A DNA stretch of 64,000 nt from Siphonodentalium dalli (lineage: Eukaryota > Mollusca > Scaphopoda > Gadilida > Siphonodentaliidae): contig CP136069.1 in the NCBI GenBank assembly GCA_032622095.1, positions 206,516,750 to 206,580,749 of the forward strand, read 5' to 3'. Each line of letters starts with the position of its first letter. The stretch's first letter is position 1. The notes beneath the pieces are model-generated. The model had not been told where the DNA came from. It saw nothing but the letters and a program-made list of their open reading frames with translations, and ran no database searches. Of the stretch, positions 1 to 12,150 are shown in pieces. A program made the position numbers and the translations under genes.

Positions 1-359
1 ACATATTCCTGTCTTTTGACCCACCTGGGATTCATGGGGATGTTGGTTATGTTATCATATGGATATAGTCACATTCAAACACACCAAAAGACATTGCATA
101 GTAATTTGTTCACGGTTAGGTTTTTCTTTCCATCAGATTGACTAGACTAATAAGGAACAGCAAAATTTACACACAAAAAAGCCATAAATAGGACCCCATT
201 TCAACGAGCTGTAGACAATTTTCCCCAAAGCGGATTTTGGATATATTGTTCCATAGATTCTGCCCGACAAAATGACACCAAATCAGCTTGTAACCAATTT
301 GTTCTATGTTCACCTCAAAATCGAGTCTCAACGACCAGACTATGTGACCGGAGCTTGAG

Positions 360-712
360 CCGAGAAATGGCATGGGTGTCTCATTTGAACCCACTGGACA
401 GCGGCCATTTTGGATCGGGTGGGGTGAATATTTTGATTGGTTTGGTGGCCACCCTAAAACACCCTTAATTTTGCGTAAATTGGTCAATGGGCCGAAAAAT
501 GGCATGGGTGCCCTATTTGTACCCATCCGGGCGGTGGCCATTTTGGATCGGGTGGGGTGAATATTTAGATTGGTTTGGGACCACTCTACAACACCCTTTA
601 TTTGACCTAAATCGGTGAAGGGAACGATAAATGGCATGGGTGCCCTATTTTGAACCTTTCTGAACGCAGGCCATTTTTGGATCGGGGTGGGATGTTGGAA
701 AGAGTGCTTTGT
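360..712. repeat. 132-bp satellite-like tandem repeat, locus 1
   Basis: The phrase ATGGCATGGGTG recurs at 367, 499 and 631, exactly 132 bp apart. Each unit also holds GCGGCCATTTTGGATCGG and GTGAATATTTAGATTGG with a few substitutions. The same unit returns in more copies at 38.2-39.2 kb. Open frames here, such as a minus-strand frame over 167-637, are translations of the repeat and show no gene features. Positions 1-359 hold no feature I can name. Confidence 0.85.
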
Positions 713-961
713 AGGCCACCCTATACAGCATCGTTTGTTTACTTTACTTTAAACATATTTTATTGTAATATAATTCATTACAACGGGATTGGGGTACAAG
801 TTTTAACAACTTACAATGTCCCCGCTCCCAGATACAATATATATATATGAATTTAACAATCGTTTGTTTGACCTAAATATTCGAGTAAGGAATGGAAGTC
901 ACCTTCGTGAGATATCGTATATATGATGTAGTAATTTTAATACCAAAAACAGTTGACAAAT
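713..961. other. unassigned AT-rich sequence
   Basis: I see no gene, repeat copy or element end in this interval. It lies between the 132-bp satellite and the presumed left end of the composite element that begins near 962. Confidence 0.4.
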
Positions 962-3900
962 CAACGTTATGATTTTAAGGGGATGGTAAAGTTTGGTCAA
1001 GATGGCCACCGCGGATTGCACCCTACATCCAGATGATCGACAATTACTCATCAGCCATAGAATGGATAAACTTCATATTTTTCAAACATAATAATCAATA
1101 ATAAACAAAGATCTTGCCATTAGTAGATAAATTTCAGCTGTTATAATTTACTCGCCATAGAGTGACAAAAAATCATGTCCCCAAACGGCGTTTCTCCAGT
1201 TCCAATGGTTAACTTTTTGCACAAACTGAACAGTCAAAATGGTCCTATATGAATATGGCTAGAGCCAAGGAGACATCATTTTGAGGAGAAAAAAGAACTT
1301 TCCCAAATATCCTGCCTGTGAAAATAGTACTGTCATCCTGAATAATGAGAAAATGTCCTCCATTTGCATTGTTTACATTCTTAGGAACTATTTTTCTTGG
1401 TATGGGAGACCATAATAGCCAAAGTTGCTGCATCAATGATAGTGGATGTGGGTCTTCACATAGGCATTACATGTATAAGATCAAAATAGAAAACATAACT
1501 GGTAGTGCCGTGCTGTACATGAACACGAGAGAAATATAGCAACAGTGATGTATTATTACTATTAAGTCAGAATAATGATGCTTGCAAATGGCAAACTAAC
1601 TGATGTACTGAAGAAGGCATAGATCTCCGAACCAGTGTGATTTCAGGTGTGGTATTGCAGTGGTAAGATAAACTCTGCCCATGTGTACAACTCTGCCCAT
1701 GTGTACTGATTGTTTCACATCTGAATGGATAAAACGAATGCTACTGGTCAAATGTTAGTGATTCCAGTGGTCATCCATGCAATGTGTTAACCCACACTCT
1801 ACCATTGTTTTAAGAATAAGATTTAATTATCTTTCAAATGTCTAATATTATATAACAACTCAATGTGACAAATTCCCTAAGAATATTTACCTGGGTGACT
1901 AACTCATAAAATAACTTGAGCAATAGTAAACAAAAAACACGCATTCTCGCGAACATTATTTTGCGATAGCCGATGCACATGCCATTGGGCGGCCATGGTT
2001 TACAAACAAACCCATCCGGCAACTTGGATATGATTACGAATGAAAATCGATCAGTACAGACAATCGCATGGCCGATCAAGCTTTTGATTATGCCAATCAA
2101 TATATATATGGGTTATAAGCTATATGATTGTACCTGATAACCGACAATTTCTCGATTAATTAACATTCAAATTTTATTAAACGTATTTTTCTGCACACTG
2201 TTTTTCTTACAGTGCACCAAAATAGAATTGACCGGAAGTGAACTCGCGCAAGGAGTCTGTCGTAAAATATAACATAATTCGTCGGAATAGGGTACTTTCC
2301 TATTTATAAATTTGTTTTTATATAGGCTATTTGATTTTAGAATAATACAATATTCTGAAACATGTAATTTTTCTATTTATGTGATTTGCGTAATAATACG
2401 ACATCTGTAATCTCGCTTTCGACCATAGTGCTAATTCTAAAAATAGAATATCAACATTTTCATCTGTAAACAGCACAAAACTTCATAAATCGTGGGTAAT
2501 CAAGCAATGTAATTAATTCCAACAGCTTAAACAAACTGTAAGCATCGATTTCACGTCATAAAATTGCCCGATTGAAGGATCGAATTGCTTTCGTGGTTGA
2601 TTTTCATGTACCTGCCACGAATTCAAAAATGACAACAACATCATGAACATGTGTTTACAATAGAAATATGGCGACTGGCTCCCAAGGAAAACTGACACGT
2701 TTTAGCGGACGTTTTTCAAACGATACCGCGAACATTAATCTAAAGCAATGCTCCTTGGCTCTTAATGGTATGTCACTTATCATAATGGGCTGCCTAATGA
2801 TACTGTTTAAGTTATAGTTTTTCACATTTGAATGCTAAAACATTGCCATAATATTGCAGATATACTCTGTTTCAAAGTCACTTTTCTGGTACAAAAAGCT
2901 TTTTAGCTTACATCTATTGGTGGCACCCCCTTTAACGATATATGCTCTATATATTATCTCTATGTTGTTATATCTATTTCTGTCTGCTTTTATGTGAAAA
3001 ATTCCAATTTTGTCAGCCCGTTTCCAGACATTTTTCATGAAATAGACTTTTCCATCCCCTTAAATAAGGTGCTGATCATGGATACTTCCGGCATGCACGG
3101 TAAGCAAACTCCATGCAGGGTTTACCTCCCTTGACGAGGGTCCGAACACAACCGAAGACAAGTCCAAATAATGGGAAATATAACAAATAAAGTTTATAGG
3201 CATATGTATTCATGTTTTCAGACTATTACCACACGAAGTTTGGGCCAATAATAAGTGTTTTATTTGATGTTTTGTAAAAGGCGTGTCGTGTTCGGCATAT
3301 AAAAGTCGAACACAAGCTTCTGTTGGGTTCTACTAAATACCGACCGCACCTCCATTGGTCAAGGGTCCGAGCACGATGGGGTTTGCACTATCATGCAGAA
3401 TAGACCTGTATATATACCAGAGTCCCAATGCCCAAGTCGATAGCTCAAGCGGACATGGCACTGTAACTGTTAACCCCTAACTTGCGACAGGTTCCGTCGG
3501 GTACGCAAATTCCAAAAGGGCACCGATCGCACCTCCCCTGTCTGTCTGACCACGGAAATGGACATTATATCACGCAGTGAATACCCCTATGCACACATGG
3601 GCGATCAAATCAAACAAGTCGCTAGATGCAGCGAAAGTGAATAAATTAACCCATACGCTGCTGCCGAATTCGCTATGAATGTGCGCAGAAACGCCGAAAC
3701 TTACACTCTCCGTCCGCACCGTCCCCACGGGACCAAGCGAAATGGGGCATGCACTGTTGTGCAGAAGGGTCCCATATGTACCAAGTTTTAATCCCCAAGT
3801 CGATAGCTCGAGAGGACACGGCAATGTTAACCCCTAATTTTCACCCTCATCGCATATTTTTTTTGTGTGATAAAGTTACCAAGACTCCAGAAACAGTGGT

Positions 3901-5897
3901 GTAGATACACAATTTAAGCATATCTCACAAAGTGAACGGGATATTAATATTAAATTTTGGTAAGTTTTAGCCCTCATTGGGTGCGCATTGAGAACTATTA
4001 GTACCGGTACTGTTGGTAGTCTTTTTTGTCGCAAAATATATACTTGGTTGCTTCACATTAAATGTGGTGTATTCATTTACCACATTCGTAATGAAATAAT
4101 GAGCAAATCAATATGAAATGTTACAGACATGATTGAGATGATAGCTATCGAATTGATATGCGTGTTGATGAGAAACATTGCCACCTACAGTCATCTTGGG
4201 TTTTTAATCTTTTCATCACTATAGTTGTATGCACGTACATGTATGCACACTTTACTGTTAAACCTTTCCGAAATTTTGTTGAAAAATCATGGTATACAAT
4301 GTGTGAATGTAATTTATCTTAGCTGAAAAAACATGGCTGTTGGAAGGAATCTTGAAATTGATTATTTGGCTATCTATATCTAACAGCATGTTTATTGGCC
4401 ATTAAAATTGAAGTTTATTATAACGCTATGAGCCGAAGTATCAGTGATATTTTGCATATGCAAAAAGAGTCAAATTAATGTATACTATACTGACAAAATC
4501 GACAAATTATAATGCCCGAGAAGCAGGTGTACGAGATCACAAACACAGAAACAAACTTATGTTGAGATATGTTCGAAGTTAGCACATTCAAGCAGGCTTT
4601 ACTATGATAAGAACGCATATTTTCTCGCGTGATATCCCTCCGAAACATTGATATTTCTCTCGGTAATTTTCTCGGTGATCTCGTAAACATGCTTATCATT
4701 ATTTTTCGATTTCTGAGATTGGGTGAATTAATATAGCCCCAACAGGCTCCAACAGTAATTTCAGTTAAACAATGAAAACGATATGCAGGTTAATGGTCCG
4801 AATGGTGACAATTTTCAACGTCAATCTTGGATGGACCGGAAATACTTTGCTCGGTTATCCGTTCATGTACATGCATTACAGATACCGGTTGTCTGTGCGA
4901 CAAATTTGCCCCGGAGACTTGCCCCCTCCCACATATGGACACACCACCCTGGCACAATTTACACGAAAACTTTCCTACTATAGAATTCTCACTTTAATAG
5001 TTTGTTGAAAAGTGTCGTATTCCACACAGAAAGATAAATAAACGATGATTTTTATGAATATACCATACAGTGATATCAGTGGGAATGCTATAGTAATTAT
5101 TAGAGCTAATGTCATGCATGTCCTGTTAATGGTTACAGTGATTCCGCTCGAGCTATCGACTTGGGAGTTGAAACTTTGGTACATATGGGACCCTTCTGCA
5201 CAACAGTGCATGCCCCATTTCGCTTGGTCCCGTGGGGACGGTGCGGACGGAGAGTGTACTTTTCGGCGTTTCTGCGCACATTCAAAGCGAATTCGGCAGC
5301 AGCGTATGGGTTAATTTATTCACTTTCGCTGTATCTAGCGACTTGTCTGATCGCCCATGTGTGCATAGGGGTATTATCTGCGTGATATAATGTATATTTA
5401 CGTGTCAGGCAGCCAGGGGAGGTGCGATCGGTGCCCTTTTGGAATTTGCGTACCCGACGGAACCTGCCGCAAGTTAGGGGTTATCAGTGCCATGTCCGCT
5501 CGAGCTATCGACTTGAGGATTGGGACTTTGGTATATACAGGTCTATTCTGCACGATAGTTCAAACCCCATCGGGCTCGGACCCATGGTGGAGGTGCGGTC
5601 GGTTTTTAGTAGAACCCAACATAAGCTTGTGTTCGGCTTTTCTATGCCGAACACAACACGCCTTTTACAAAACATCAAATAAAACACTTATTATTGGCCC
5701 AAACTTCGTGTGGTAATAGTCTGAAAACATGAATACATATGCCTATAAACTTTATTTGTTATATTTCCCATTATTTGGACTTGTCTTCGGTTGTGTTCGG
5801 ACCCTCGTCAAGGGAGGTAAACCCTGCATGGAGTTTGCTTACCGTGCATGCCGGAAGTATCCATGATCAGCACCTTATTTAAAATCATAACGTTGAT
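962..5897. mobile_element. possible older composite DNA transposon with 33-bp terminal repeats, interrupted at its right end
   Basis: Seen: 962-994 reads ATCAACGTTATGATTTTAAG followed by GGGATGG, one mismatch, then AAAGT. The reverse complement of the same sequence is found split in two. The GGGGATGG half ends at 3063, and the ATCAACG half lies at 5879-5897, exactly on either side of the TTAA-flanked element at 3064-5878. Inference: an older element of roughly 2.1 kb had this sequence as its inverted terminal repeat, and the younger element inserted into the TTAA inside the right repeat. A 3-bp CAA may flank both ends as target duplication. The alternative is that 962-994 is just a paralogous unoccupied site. 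The interior (995-3046) has no recognisable coding sequence. Confidence 0.45.
3064..5878. mobile_element. TTAA-flanked non-autonomous element with very long inverted arms
   Basis: The left end reads ATAAGGTGCTGATCATGG directly after TTAA (3060-3063). The right end is its exact reverse complement directly before TTAA (5879-5882). The inverted arms run about 3064-3825 and 5138-5878 and match with scattered substitutions and small indels, so together they could form one long foldback. Inside each arm a block containing CTCGAGCTATCGACTTG and a GGTGCGG motif occurs twice in diverged form, roughly 350 bp apart. The middle (about 3826-5137) is AT-rich with no coding homology I recognise. TTAA duplication is known for piggyBac and Kolobok transposons, but ends starting ATAAGG fit neither typical terminus, so the family is left open. 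Short open frames in the arms look incidental. Confidence 0.85.
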
Positions 5898-6168
5898 CAA
5901 ATAAAACTATTCATCGTGGAATGATGGAATATGCAATATATGGAGCAATTATCGGACATTAATATGTTTACTCAAAGTAAGTAATCAAACATTTTGCCGT
6001 TTACCCGAATTAAATCGGTGCAGATTAACCCCCCGCAGGCCAAGTCGCCAAACCAAAATTTACTATGGCCGCCAGAATGGCAAACCTTATTTTTCTGTAT
6101 AGTATGTTATAAAATATGTTTTACAGGTACCTGTGTGCATATATGGATTGTCACATGTCTATTTTCAG

Positions 6169-6428
6169 ATGCAGTCTCAGTAGTGAGCTACACATCCTAT
6201 TGGGCCGCTATCACTGACATACAGACCGAGGACATCTGGAAGAACGCTGACGGTTCATTGGTCGATCCTATCATGTGGATAGGTGTCCAGCCGGATCATG
6301 ACGGTGACTGTGGATTATTGTGCAAAAACGAGGCGTTGCCTACACCGTCATTCGGGCTCGGGGATACCCAATGCTCAAGATTATTTCAATATATCTGCGT
6401 CTTTACTCAAATTACTGAAGGGCAGTGA
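6169..6428 (+). CDS. C-type lectin domain protein, last coding exon (partial gene)
   Basis: This exon encodes the C-terminal half of a C-type lectin-like domain, the calcium-dependent sugar-binding fold of secreted animal lectins. A pyrimidine-rich tract ending TATTTTCAG (6160-6168) gives the acceptor, and TGA is at 6426-6428. In the 85-residue stretch starting at the first full codon, W11 and W36 fit the framework, QPD is at 40-42, and Cys 47, 68 and 76 match the second, third and fourth canonical cysteines. QPD is the motif linked to galactose-type specificity in this family. The usual WND before the third cysteine is replaced by GDTQC, so calcium site 2 may be weakened. The first cysteine and the N-terminal half must lie in upstream exons, and I found none in the transposon-filled sequence before it. 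An AATAAA at about 6874 could serve for polyadenylation. It could be a working gene or an exon stranded by insertions. Confidence 0.78.
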
Positions 6429-6449
6429 ATGCTGAGACAACAATCCGTG

Positions 6450-6700
6450 ACGTGGATACAACAATGAGGGACCCGGGGACAGGGGGTGTCCCCAAATTTT
6501 GGTCAAATTTTCAACGGTCGGAAATCTCATGCTTCAAACACCATTTCAACGGTAGCATATTTTTCTATTATTAATGAAAAAAATTGGGTCAGTTTGAAAA
6601 TACTAACGCTTAGGGGGTGTGGTGCAGTTGTAAATTTCACGGTGGGCACCCCTCAATTGAGACCCACTAGCCACGTCCCTGACGTGGCGACATGTGGGGC
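6450..6700. repeat. dispersed repeat with GGACAGGGG...TTTTCAAC core
   Basis: Directly after the lectin stop codon, sequence with GGGGACAGG, TGTCCCC, TTGGTCAA and TTTTCAAC resembles 47058-47140 and, more weakly, 54788-54840. GACGTGG occurs near both edges (6449 and 6680), so this may be a small MITE in the presumed 3' untranslated region. Exact ends are not resolved. Confidence 0.4.
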
Positions 6701-7088
6701 ATCTGCTCTGAGATACATGTATTGGTATCGCTTGATTCGGCGCAGCATTTCCTATCGGAAAATCACAGATATGTCAAAAGGCCATTCCATCTCAAAAACT
6801 CACTTTTTTTGTCAGTGCTATATTGTTCTGTCTCCACTGTCTGACTTGATTTTGGCTTTGTACCAAGCGATCAAATAAATTTCATATATAATCTCCAACC
6901 TTCGGTGAAATACGCCTTGGAAAACGAATTTCACAGAGTGTCAGTGATACGACTGGTTGGAACGTGTGCGTAATTACTCATAGAAATGAAAATCTGTGTT
7001 CTATATATAGAGGGAATTCTTGGTTTAATTTGATGCAGAAAATGGCGTGCACAAACCGTTGATATACTCTTTCCTTAGCCTAGTATAT

Positions 7089-7490
7089 ACAAGAAAACCA
7101 TAGTCAGAAATGGTAACACCACCAAGATCATATCATTAGCCACAAATATAAATTATAATATAAAATATATTGGTTACCACTTACATGAATTCACCGCCTC
7201 AGAATTCCGTTAAAACAACTTATCCTTCAAATTATTACCAAAAAACAACTACGGCTTATTACTGCAGGTTTCTCATTCACCACACCAGAGAGCTTCTAAA
7301 TGCGGATAAAAAATCGGATGTATTGTGTTCCCGCCAAGAGTGCATGGCCCAGCCATTGTTCATACCTAAACGTCGAAAGCACTAACGCGGTCATAATGGT
7401 TACATACTGCAACTATAAGACATCCAGCGAATACACACCCCACGAAAACCCAAAATGTGTTGTCCTGCGAAATATCCCATCGCTATAGCT
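7089..7490. repeat. dispersed repeat family R1, copy 1
   Basis: This roughly 400-bp block starts ACAAGAAAACCAT and carries GGTAAC, TATAATATAAAATATATTGG, CAGAATTCCGTTAAAAC and TGCGGATAAAAAATCGG in order. The same series occurs at 7709-8030 and 61605-62005. I see no inverted ends, so a SINE, a transposon remnant or a tandem segment are all possible. Confidence 0.85.
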
Positions 7491-7708
7491 CAATTAGACA
7501 CGGCCAGATTAGCTTTTCTACAATATCCTAAAACAATAAAGCTTCTCAAATCATCGGCATAGTTAATAGAACTTTCACGAACTTGGACATTCCAACTACA
7601 AATTTTACAGGACTCGCGGTACGGGGTCTCAGTACAACTTTAACGCGTCCCAAAATAAACGCATTCGGGTTAGCACTAGTGCAGCTTTTAAAGCGACCCA
7701 ATCTATTT

Positions 7709-8030
7709 ACAAGAAAACCATAATCAGAAATGGTAACGCCCTCAAGATCATATTATTAGCCATAACTATAAATTATAACATAAAATATATTGGTTACATT
7801 AATTCACCCCCTCAGAATTCCGTTAAAACAACTAATCCTTCGAATTATTACAAACAACTACGACTTATTACTGCAGGTTTCTCATTCACCACACCAGAAA
7901 GCTTCTAAATGCGGATCAAAAATCGGAGGTATTGTGTTCCCGGTGCATGGTCCAGCCATTGTTCATACCTAAGGAGCGAAAGCAATTAACGCGGTCATAA
8001 TTATTACATATTGCAACTATAATACCATCA
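7709..8030. repeat. dispersed repeat family R1, copy 2
   Basis: Second copy of the family, in the same orientation as copy 1 and 620 bp after it. The match runs from ACAAGAAAACCATAATCAG to the GCGGTCATAAT region, then is lost. It lacks a few bases present in copy 1, such as part of the 'ccaagagtgcatgg' stretch. Confidence 0.85.
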
Positions 8031-8210
8031 CAACACAACCATCAGTGGGCTGCAGAACGAAAAATATCTATAAAAGTTTAAATATAAGACTTACAAATTA
8101 TCTTTTAAATTTCTTTTATTGGTAATTGACATAGCTTGTCACAAACCAAAAATCAACATTATTGACATAATAATGTAAAGGACAATAAACGAAATTGAAA
8201 TTCCCAAATA

Positions 8211-8320
8211 CACCGTTTACCGGTGACCGGCCTCCTGTACGCGCAGTTCGATTTTTAAACTAATAAACCGGTGACCGGCCTCATGATCGCTCAGCTCGAC
8301 TTTTAAACTAATAAACCGGA
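8211..8320. repeat. short tandem duplication (about 53 bp x 2)
   Basis: ACCGGTGACCGGCCTC followed by a Cys-free AT tract ending TTTTTAAACTAATAA occurs twice in a row with a few substitutions. There is no coding content. The remaining sequence between 8031 and 8550 shows nothing recognisable. Confidence 0.6.
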
Positions 8321-8554
8321 AAAACCATAAAACCTACATGCGACCACGGGATTTTATAATTTGGCCCACAGTATATATCTGATGGTGTTAATAATTCATC
8401 AAATCCATGCCATCCTTAAAATAGCATTCGATTTGTTTATATATTCGGGTTAACAGGCGAAGTTGCATATTTCCTATATACTTCACAAACAATATATATC
8501 TCAGTCACTATGTGGTATCCAAGTGTCTATTTGTTTTAACCCCGTGACAAGAAT

Positions 8555-10745
8555 AGAGTGCATAGGGAATGTTCAGATAATAAGTTTAACCCTTTCTATA
8601 CTAAAGCATCATTGATGGGTAGTTATACATAGGACATGTTAAGATAATAAGTTTAACCCTTTCTATACTAATGCATCATTGATGAGTAGCTATCCTATAG
8701 GGAATGTTCAGATAATAAGTTTAACTCTTTATATACTAAAGCATCATTGATTAGTAGTTATCCCATAGGACATGTTAAGATAATACGTTTAACCCTTTCT
8801 ATACTAAGGCATAATTGATGAGTAGCTAGTCCATTGGAAATGTTCAGATAATAAGTTTAACCCTTTCTATACTAAAGCATCATTGATGAGTAGTTATCCC
8901 ATAGGACATGTTCACATAATAAGTTTAACCCTTTCTATACTAAAGCATCATTGGTGAGTAGTTATCCCATAGGGAATGTTCAGATAATAAGTTTAGCACT
9001 TTCTAGTTTAACCCTTTATATACTAAAGAATCATTGGTGAGTAGTTGTCCCATAGGAAATGTTCATATAATAAGTTTAACCCTTTCTATACTAAAGCATC
9101 ATTGATGAGTAGTTATCGTAGGACATGTTCAGATAATAAGTTTAACCCTTTCTATACTAAGCATCATTGATGAGTAGCCATCCCATAGGATATGTTCAGA
9201 TAATATGTTTAACCCTTTCTATATCAAAGCATTATTGCTGAGTAGTTATCCCATAGGGAATGTTCAGATAATAAGTTTAACCCTTTCTATAATAAAGCAA
9301 CATTGATGAGTAGCTAGTCCATTGGAAATGTTCAGATAATAAGTTTAACCCTTTCTATACTAAAGCATCATTGATGAGTAGTTATCCCATAGGACATGTT
9401 CACATAATAAGTTTAACCCTTTCTATACTAAAGCATCATTGGTGAGTAGTTATCCCACAGGGAATGTTCAGATAATAAGTTTAGCACTTTCTAGTTTAAC
9501 CCTTTATATACTAAAGAATCATTGGTGAGTAGTTGTCCCATAGGAAATGTTCATATAATAAGTTTAACCCTTTCTATACTAAAGCATCATTGATGAGTAG
9601 TTATCGTAGGACATGTTCAGATAATAAGTTTAACCCTTTCTATACTAAGCATCATTGATGAGTAGCCATCCCATAGGATATGTTCAGATAATATGTTTAA
9701 CCCTTTCTATATCAAAGCATTATTGCTGAGTAGTTATCCCATAGGGAATGTTCAGATAATAAGTTTAACCCTTTCTATAATAAAGCAACATTTATGAGTA
9801 GTTACCCCATAGGGAATTTTCAGATAATAAGTTTAACCCTTTCTATACTAAAGCAACATTGGTGAGTAGTTGTCCCATAGGAAATGTTCAGATAATAAAT
9901 TTAACCCTTTCTATACTAAATCATCATTGATAAGTAGTTTTCATAGGACATGTTCGGATAATAATTTTAACCCTTTCTATACTAAATCATCATTGATAAG
10001 TAGTTTTCATAGGACATGTTCGGATAATAAATTTAACCCTTTCTATACTAAATCATCATTGATAAGTAGTTTTCATAGGACATGTTCGGATAATAATTTT
10101 AACCCTTTCTGTACTAAAGCATCATTGATGAGTAGCCATCCCATAGGAAATGTTCAGATCATAAGTTTAACCCTTTCTATACTAAAGCATTATTGATGAG
10201 TAGTTATCCCATAGGGAATGTTCAGATAATAAGTTTAACCCTTTGTATAATAAAGCAACATTGATGAGTAGTTATCCCATGGGGAATGTTCAGATAATAA
10301 GTTTAACCCTTTCTATACTAAAGCAACATTGATGAGTAGTTATCCCATAGGAAATGTTCAGATAATAAGTTTAACCCTTTCTATGATAAATCACATTGAT
10401 GATCAGTTATCCCATAGGAAATGTTCAGATACTAAGTTTAACCCTTTCTATGCTAATAGCATCATTGTTGAGTAGTTATTCCATAGGAAATGTTCAGATA
10501 ATAAGTTTAACCCTTTCTATGATAAATAATCGATGAGTAGTTATCCCATAGGAAATGTTCAGATAACAAGTTTAACACTTTCTGTGCTAAATCATCATTG
10601 ATGAGTAGTTATCCCATATGAAATGGTTAGATAATAAGGTTAACCCTTTCTATGCTAAAGCATCATTGATGAGTAGTTATTCCATAAGGAATGGTTAGAT
10701 TATAAGGATAACCCTTTCTAAACTAAAGCATCATTGACGAGTATT
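8555..10745. repeat. 68-bp minisatellite array with a 488-bp higher-order duplication
   Basis: About 32 copies of a unit of roughly 68 bp containing GTTCAGATAATAAGTTTAAC, CCTTTCTATACTAAAGCATC and GATGAGTAGTTATCCCATAG. GATAATAAG falls at 8576, 8643, 8711, 8779 and so on. A block of about seven units is duplicated: the rare phrases AGTAGCTAGTCC (8821 and 9309) and GTTTAGCACT (8991 and 9479) both recur 488 bp apart. A local sub-array of a 65-bp variant with CATGTTCGG lies at about 9945-10110. The reading frame at 9870-10196 is a by-product of the repeat. Confidence 0.95.
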
Positions 10746-11165
10746 TTCTTGATATCATACGTGGTATAAATTATTGCTTGATAGATTGATGTAATTACAT
10801 ATATGTATTTTCGTTGTACCATACGTGGTATACACTATTGATTGCTTGATTGATGTAATTACATATATGTATTTTCTTTATACCATACGTGGTATAAACT
10901 ATTGATTGATTGATGTAATTACATAAATGTATTTTCTTTATATCATATGTGGTATAAACTATTGATTGATAGATTGCTTGATTGATGTAATTACATATAT
11001 GTATTTTCTTTATATCATGCGTGGTATAAACTATTGATTGCTTTATTGATTGATTGATGTAATTACATATATGTATTTTCTTTATACCATACGTGGTATA
11101 AACTATTGATTGATTTATTTATGTAATTACATATATGTATTTTCTTTTAAACTATTGATTAATTC
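10746..11165. repeat. tandem repeat with palindromic motifs
   Basis: Six copies of GATGTAATTACATATATGTA followed by TTTTCTTTATACCATACGTGGTAT and short GATT runs, at spacings of roughly 60-80 bp. Each unit holds the palindrome TGTAATTACA and the stem ATACCA/TGGTAT around TACG. It abuts the 68-bp array directly. Confidence 0.9.
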
Positions 11166-11495
11166 AATTACAGGTGTAAGAAATCATCTCCTGATATGAT
11201 TACCGTGGCAGTAAAACCATAATTGCAAAATTCTATAAAATTGCTTCACGATTTATAAGTTTGTTTTAACAAAATAAATAATTTTAATAATTTCTATCTT
11301 ATACATGTATTACTAACTTATAAACCGCTAAGTTTGTGGTTAAGCAAACGTCTTTAACAATTAAGGTGCACAACTCTATTTGAATGCAATGACATTTTCT
11401 CTTAGCAGAATATTATTCAACACGAAATCTGAGAGTAATGACATCCAGCTGCTATTCTGGCTAGAGGAAAAGATCAACAGTGCTGGTATTGATAT

Positions 11496-11990
11496 AGGGA
11501 GCCTTGCATATATAAGAGAATGCACTGGCTTGCACAGTTCATAATGGGAGCGGCGCTAGGGCAGAATTAAAGATCCTGTGACAATGCATTCTCTTAAAAA
11601 TGCAAGTCTCCCATATGGAGGCTCGCATATATAAGAGAATGCACTGGCTTACAATGTGCATCATGGGAGTTGCGCTGGTGCAGCATTAAAGATCATGTGC
11701 CAGTGCATTCTCTTATATATCCGAGTCTCAAATAAGGATTCGTGCATATATAAGAGAATGCACTGGCTTACAAGGTCCATGATGGGAGCAGTGCTGGCGC
11801 AGCATTGAAGATCATGTGCCAGTGTATTCTCTTATATATGTGAGTCTCCCATTGGGAGGCTCACATATATAGGGGAATGCACTGGCTTACAAGGTCAAGG
11901 TAAATATTGTTAGGCCAATGTATATATTATATATGCGAGACTCCCTATGGGAGACTCACATATATATAAGAATGCATTGGCACATGGTTT
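11496..11990. repeat. array of inverted 'TATATAAGAGAATGCA' units (family P), locus A
   Basis: Four adjacent units, each bounded by GCATATATAAGAGAATGCAC on one side and the reverse complement (GTGCATTCTCTTATATAT) on the other, so each can fold into a hairpin. Between the arms lies CATGGGAG..GCGCTGG..GCAGCATTAAAGATCATGTG. The links between units (GAGTCTCCCAT..GGGAGGCTC) are palindromic as well. Other copies of the family are at 35829-36013, 53098-53345 and 60505-60556. Confidence 0.9.
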
Positions 11991-12150
11991 TCTCAAAATT
12001 TCTGCAAGTTTCCCGAAGATCCAGTCATGGAAGGATTAGCAAAATGACAATTTTTGCCTATTATATATAGCTCTATAGTTTATGTGCCACGTTTGAGTTT
12101 CAGTGTCTTTATCAGTGGAATAAGCAAAACATTGTGTTAAATGTACATAA

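Noticed and set aside
167-637. 156-codon minus-strand frame
   Set aside because: It translates the 132-bp satellite.
5390-5716. Open frames of 60-108 codons inside the 3064-5878 element arms
   Set aside because: They overlap in several frames in a mirrored repeat, lack domains, and do not have matching conserved frames in the two arms beyond what nucleotide identity gives.
9870-10196. 108-codon frame with TCSDNNFNPFYTKSSLISSFHR repeats shortened to NPFYTKSSLISSF
   Set aside because: It follows the 65-68-bp minisatellite and has no gene features.
8555-10745. CRISPR-like array
   Set aside because: The units are contiguous tandem copies of about 68 bp with no unique spacers, in a eukaryotic setting.
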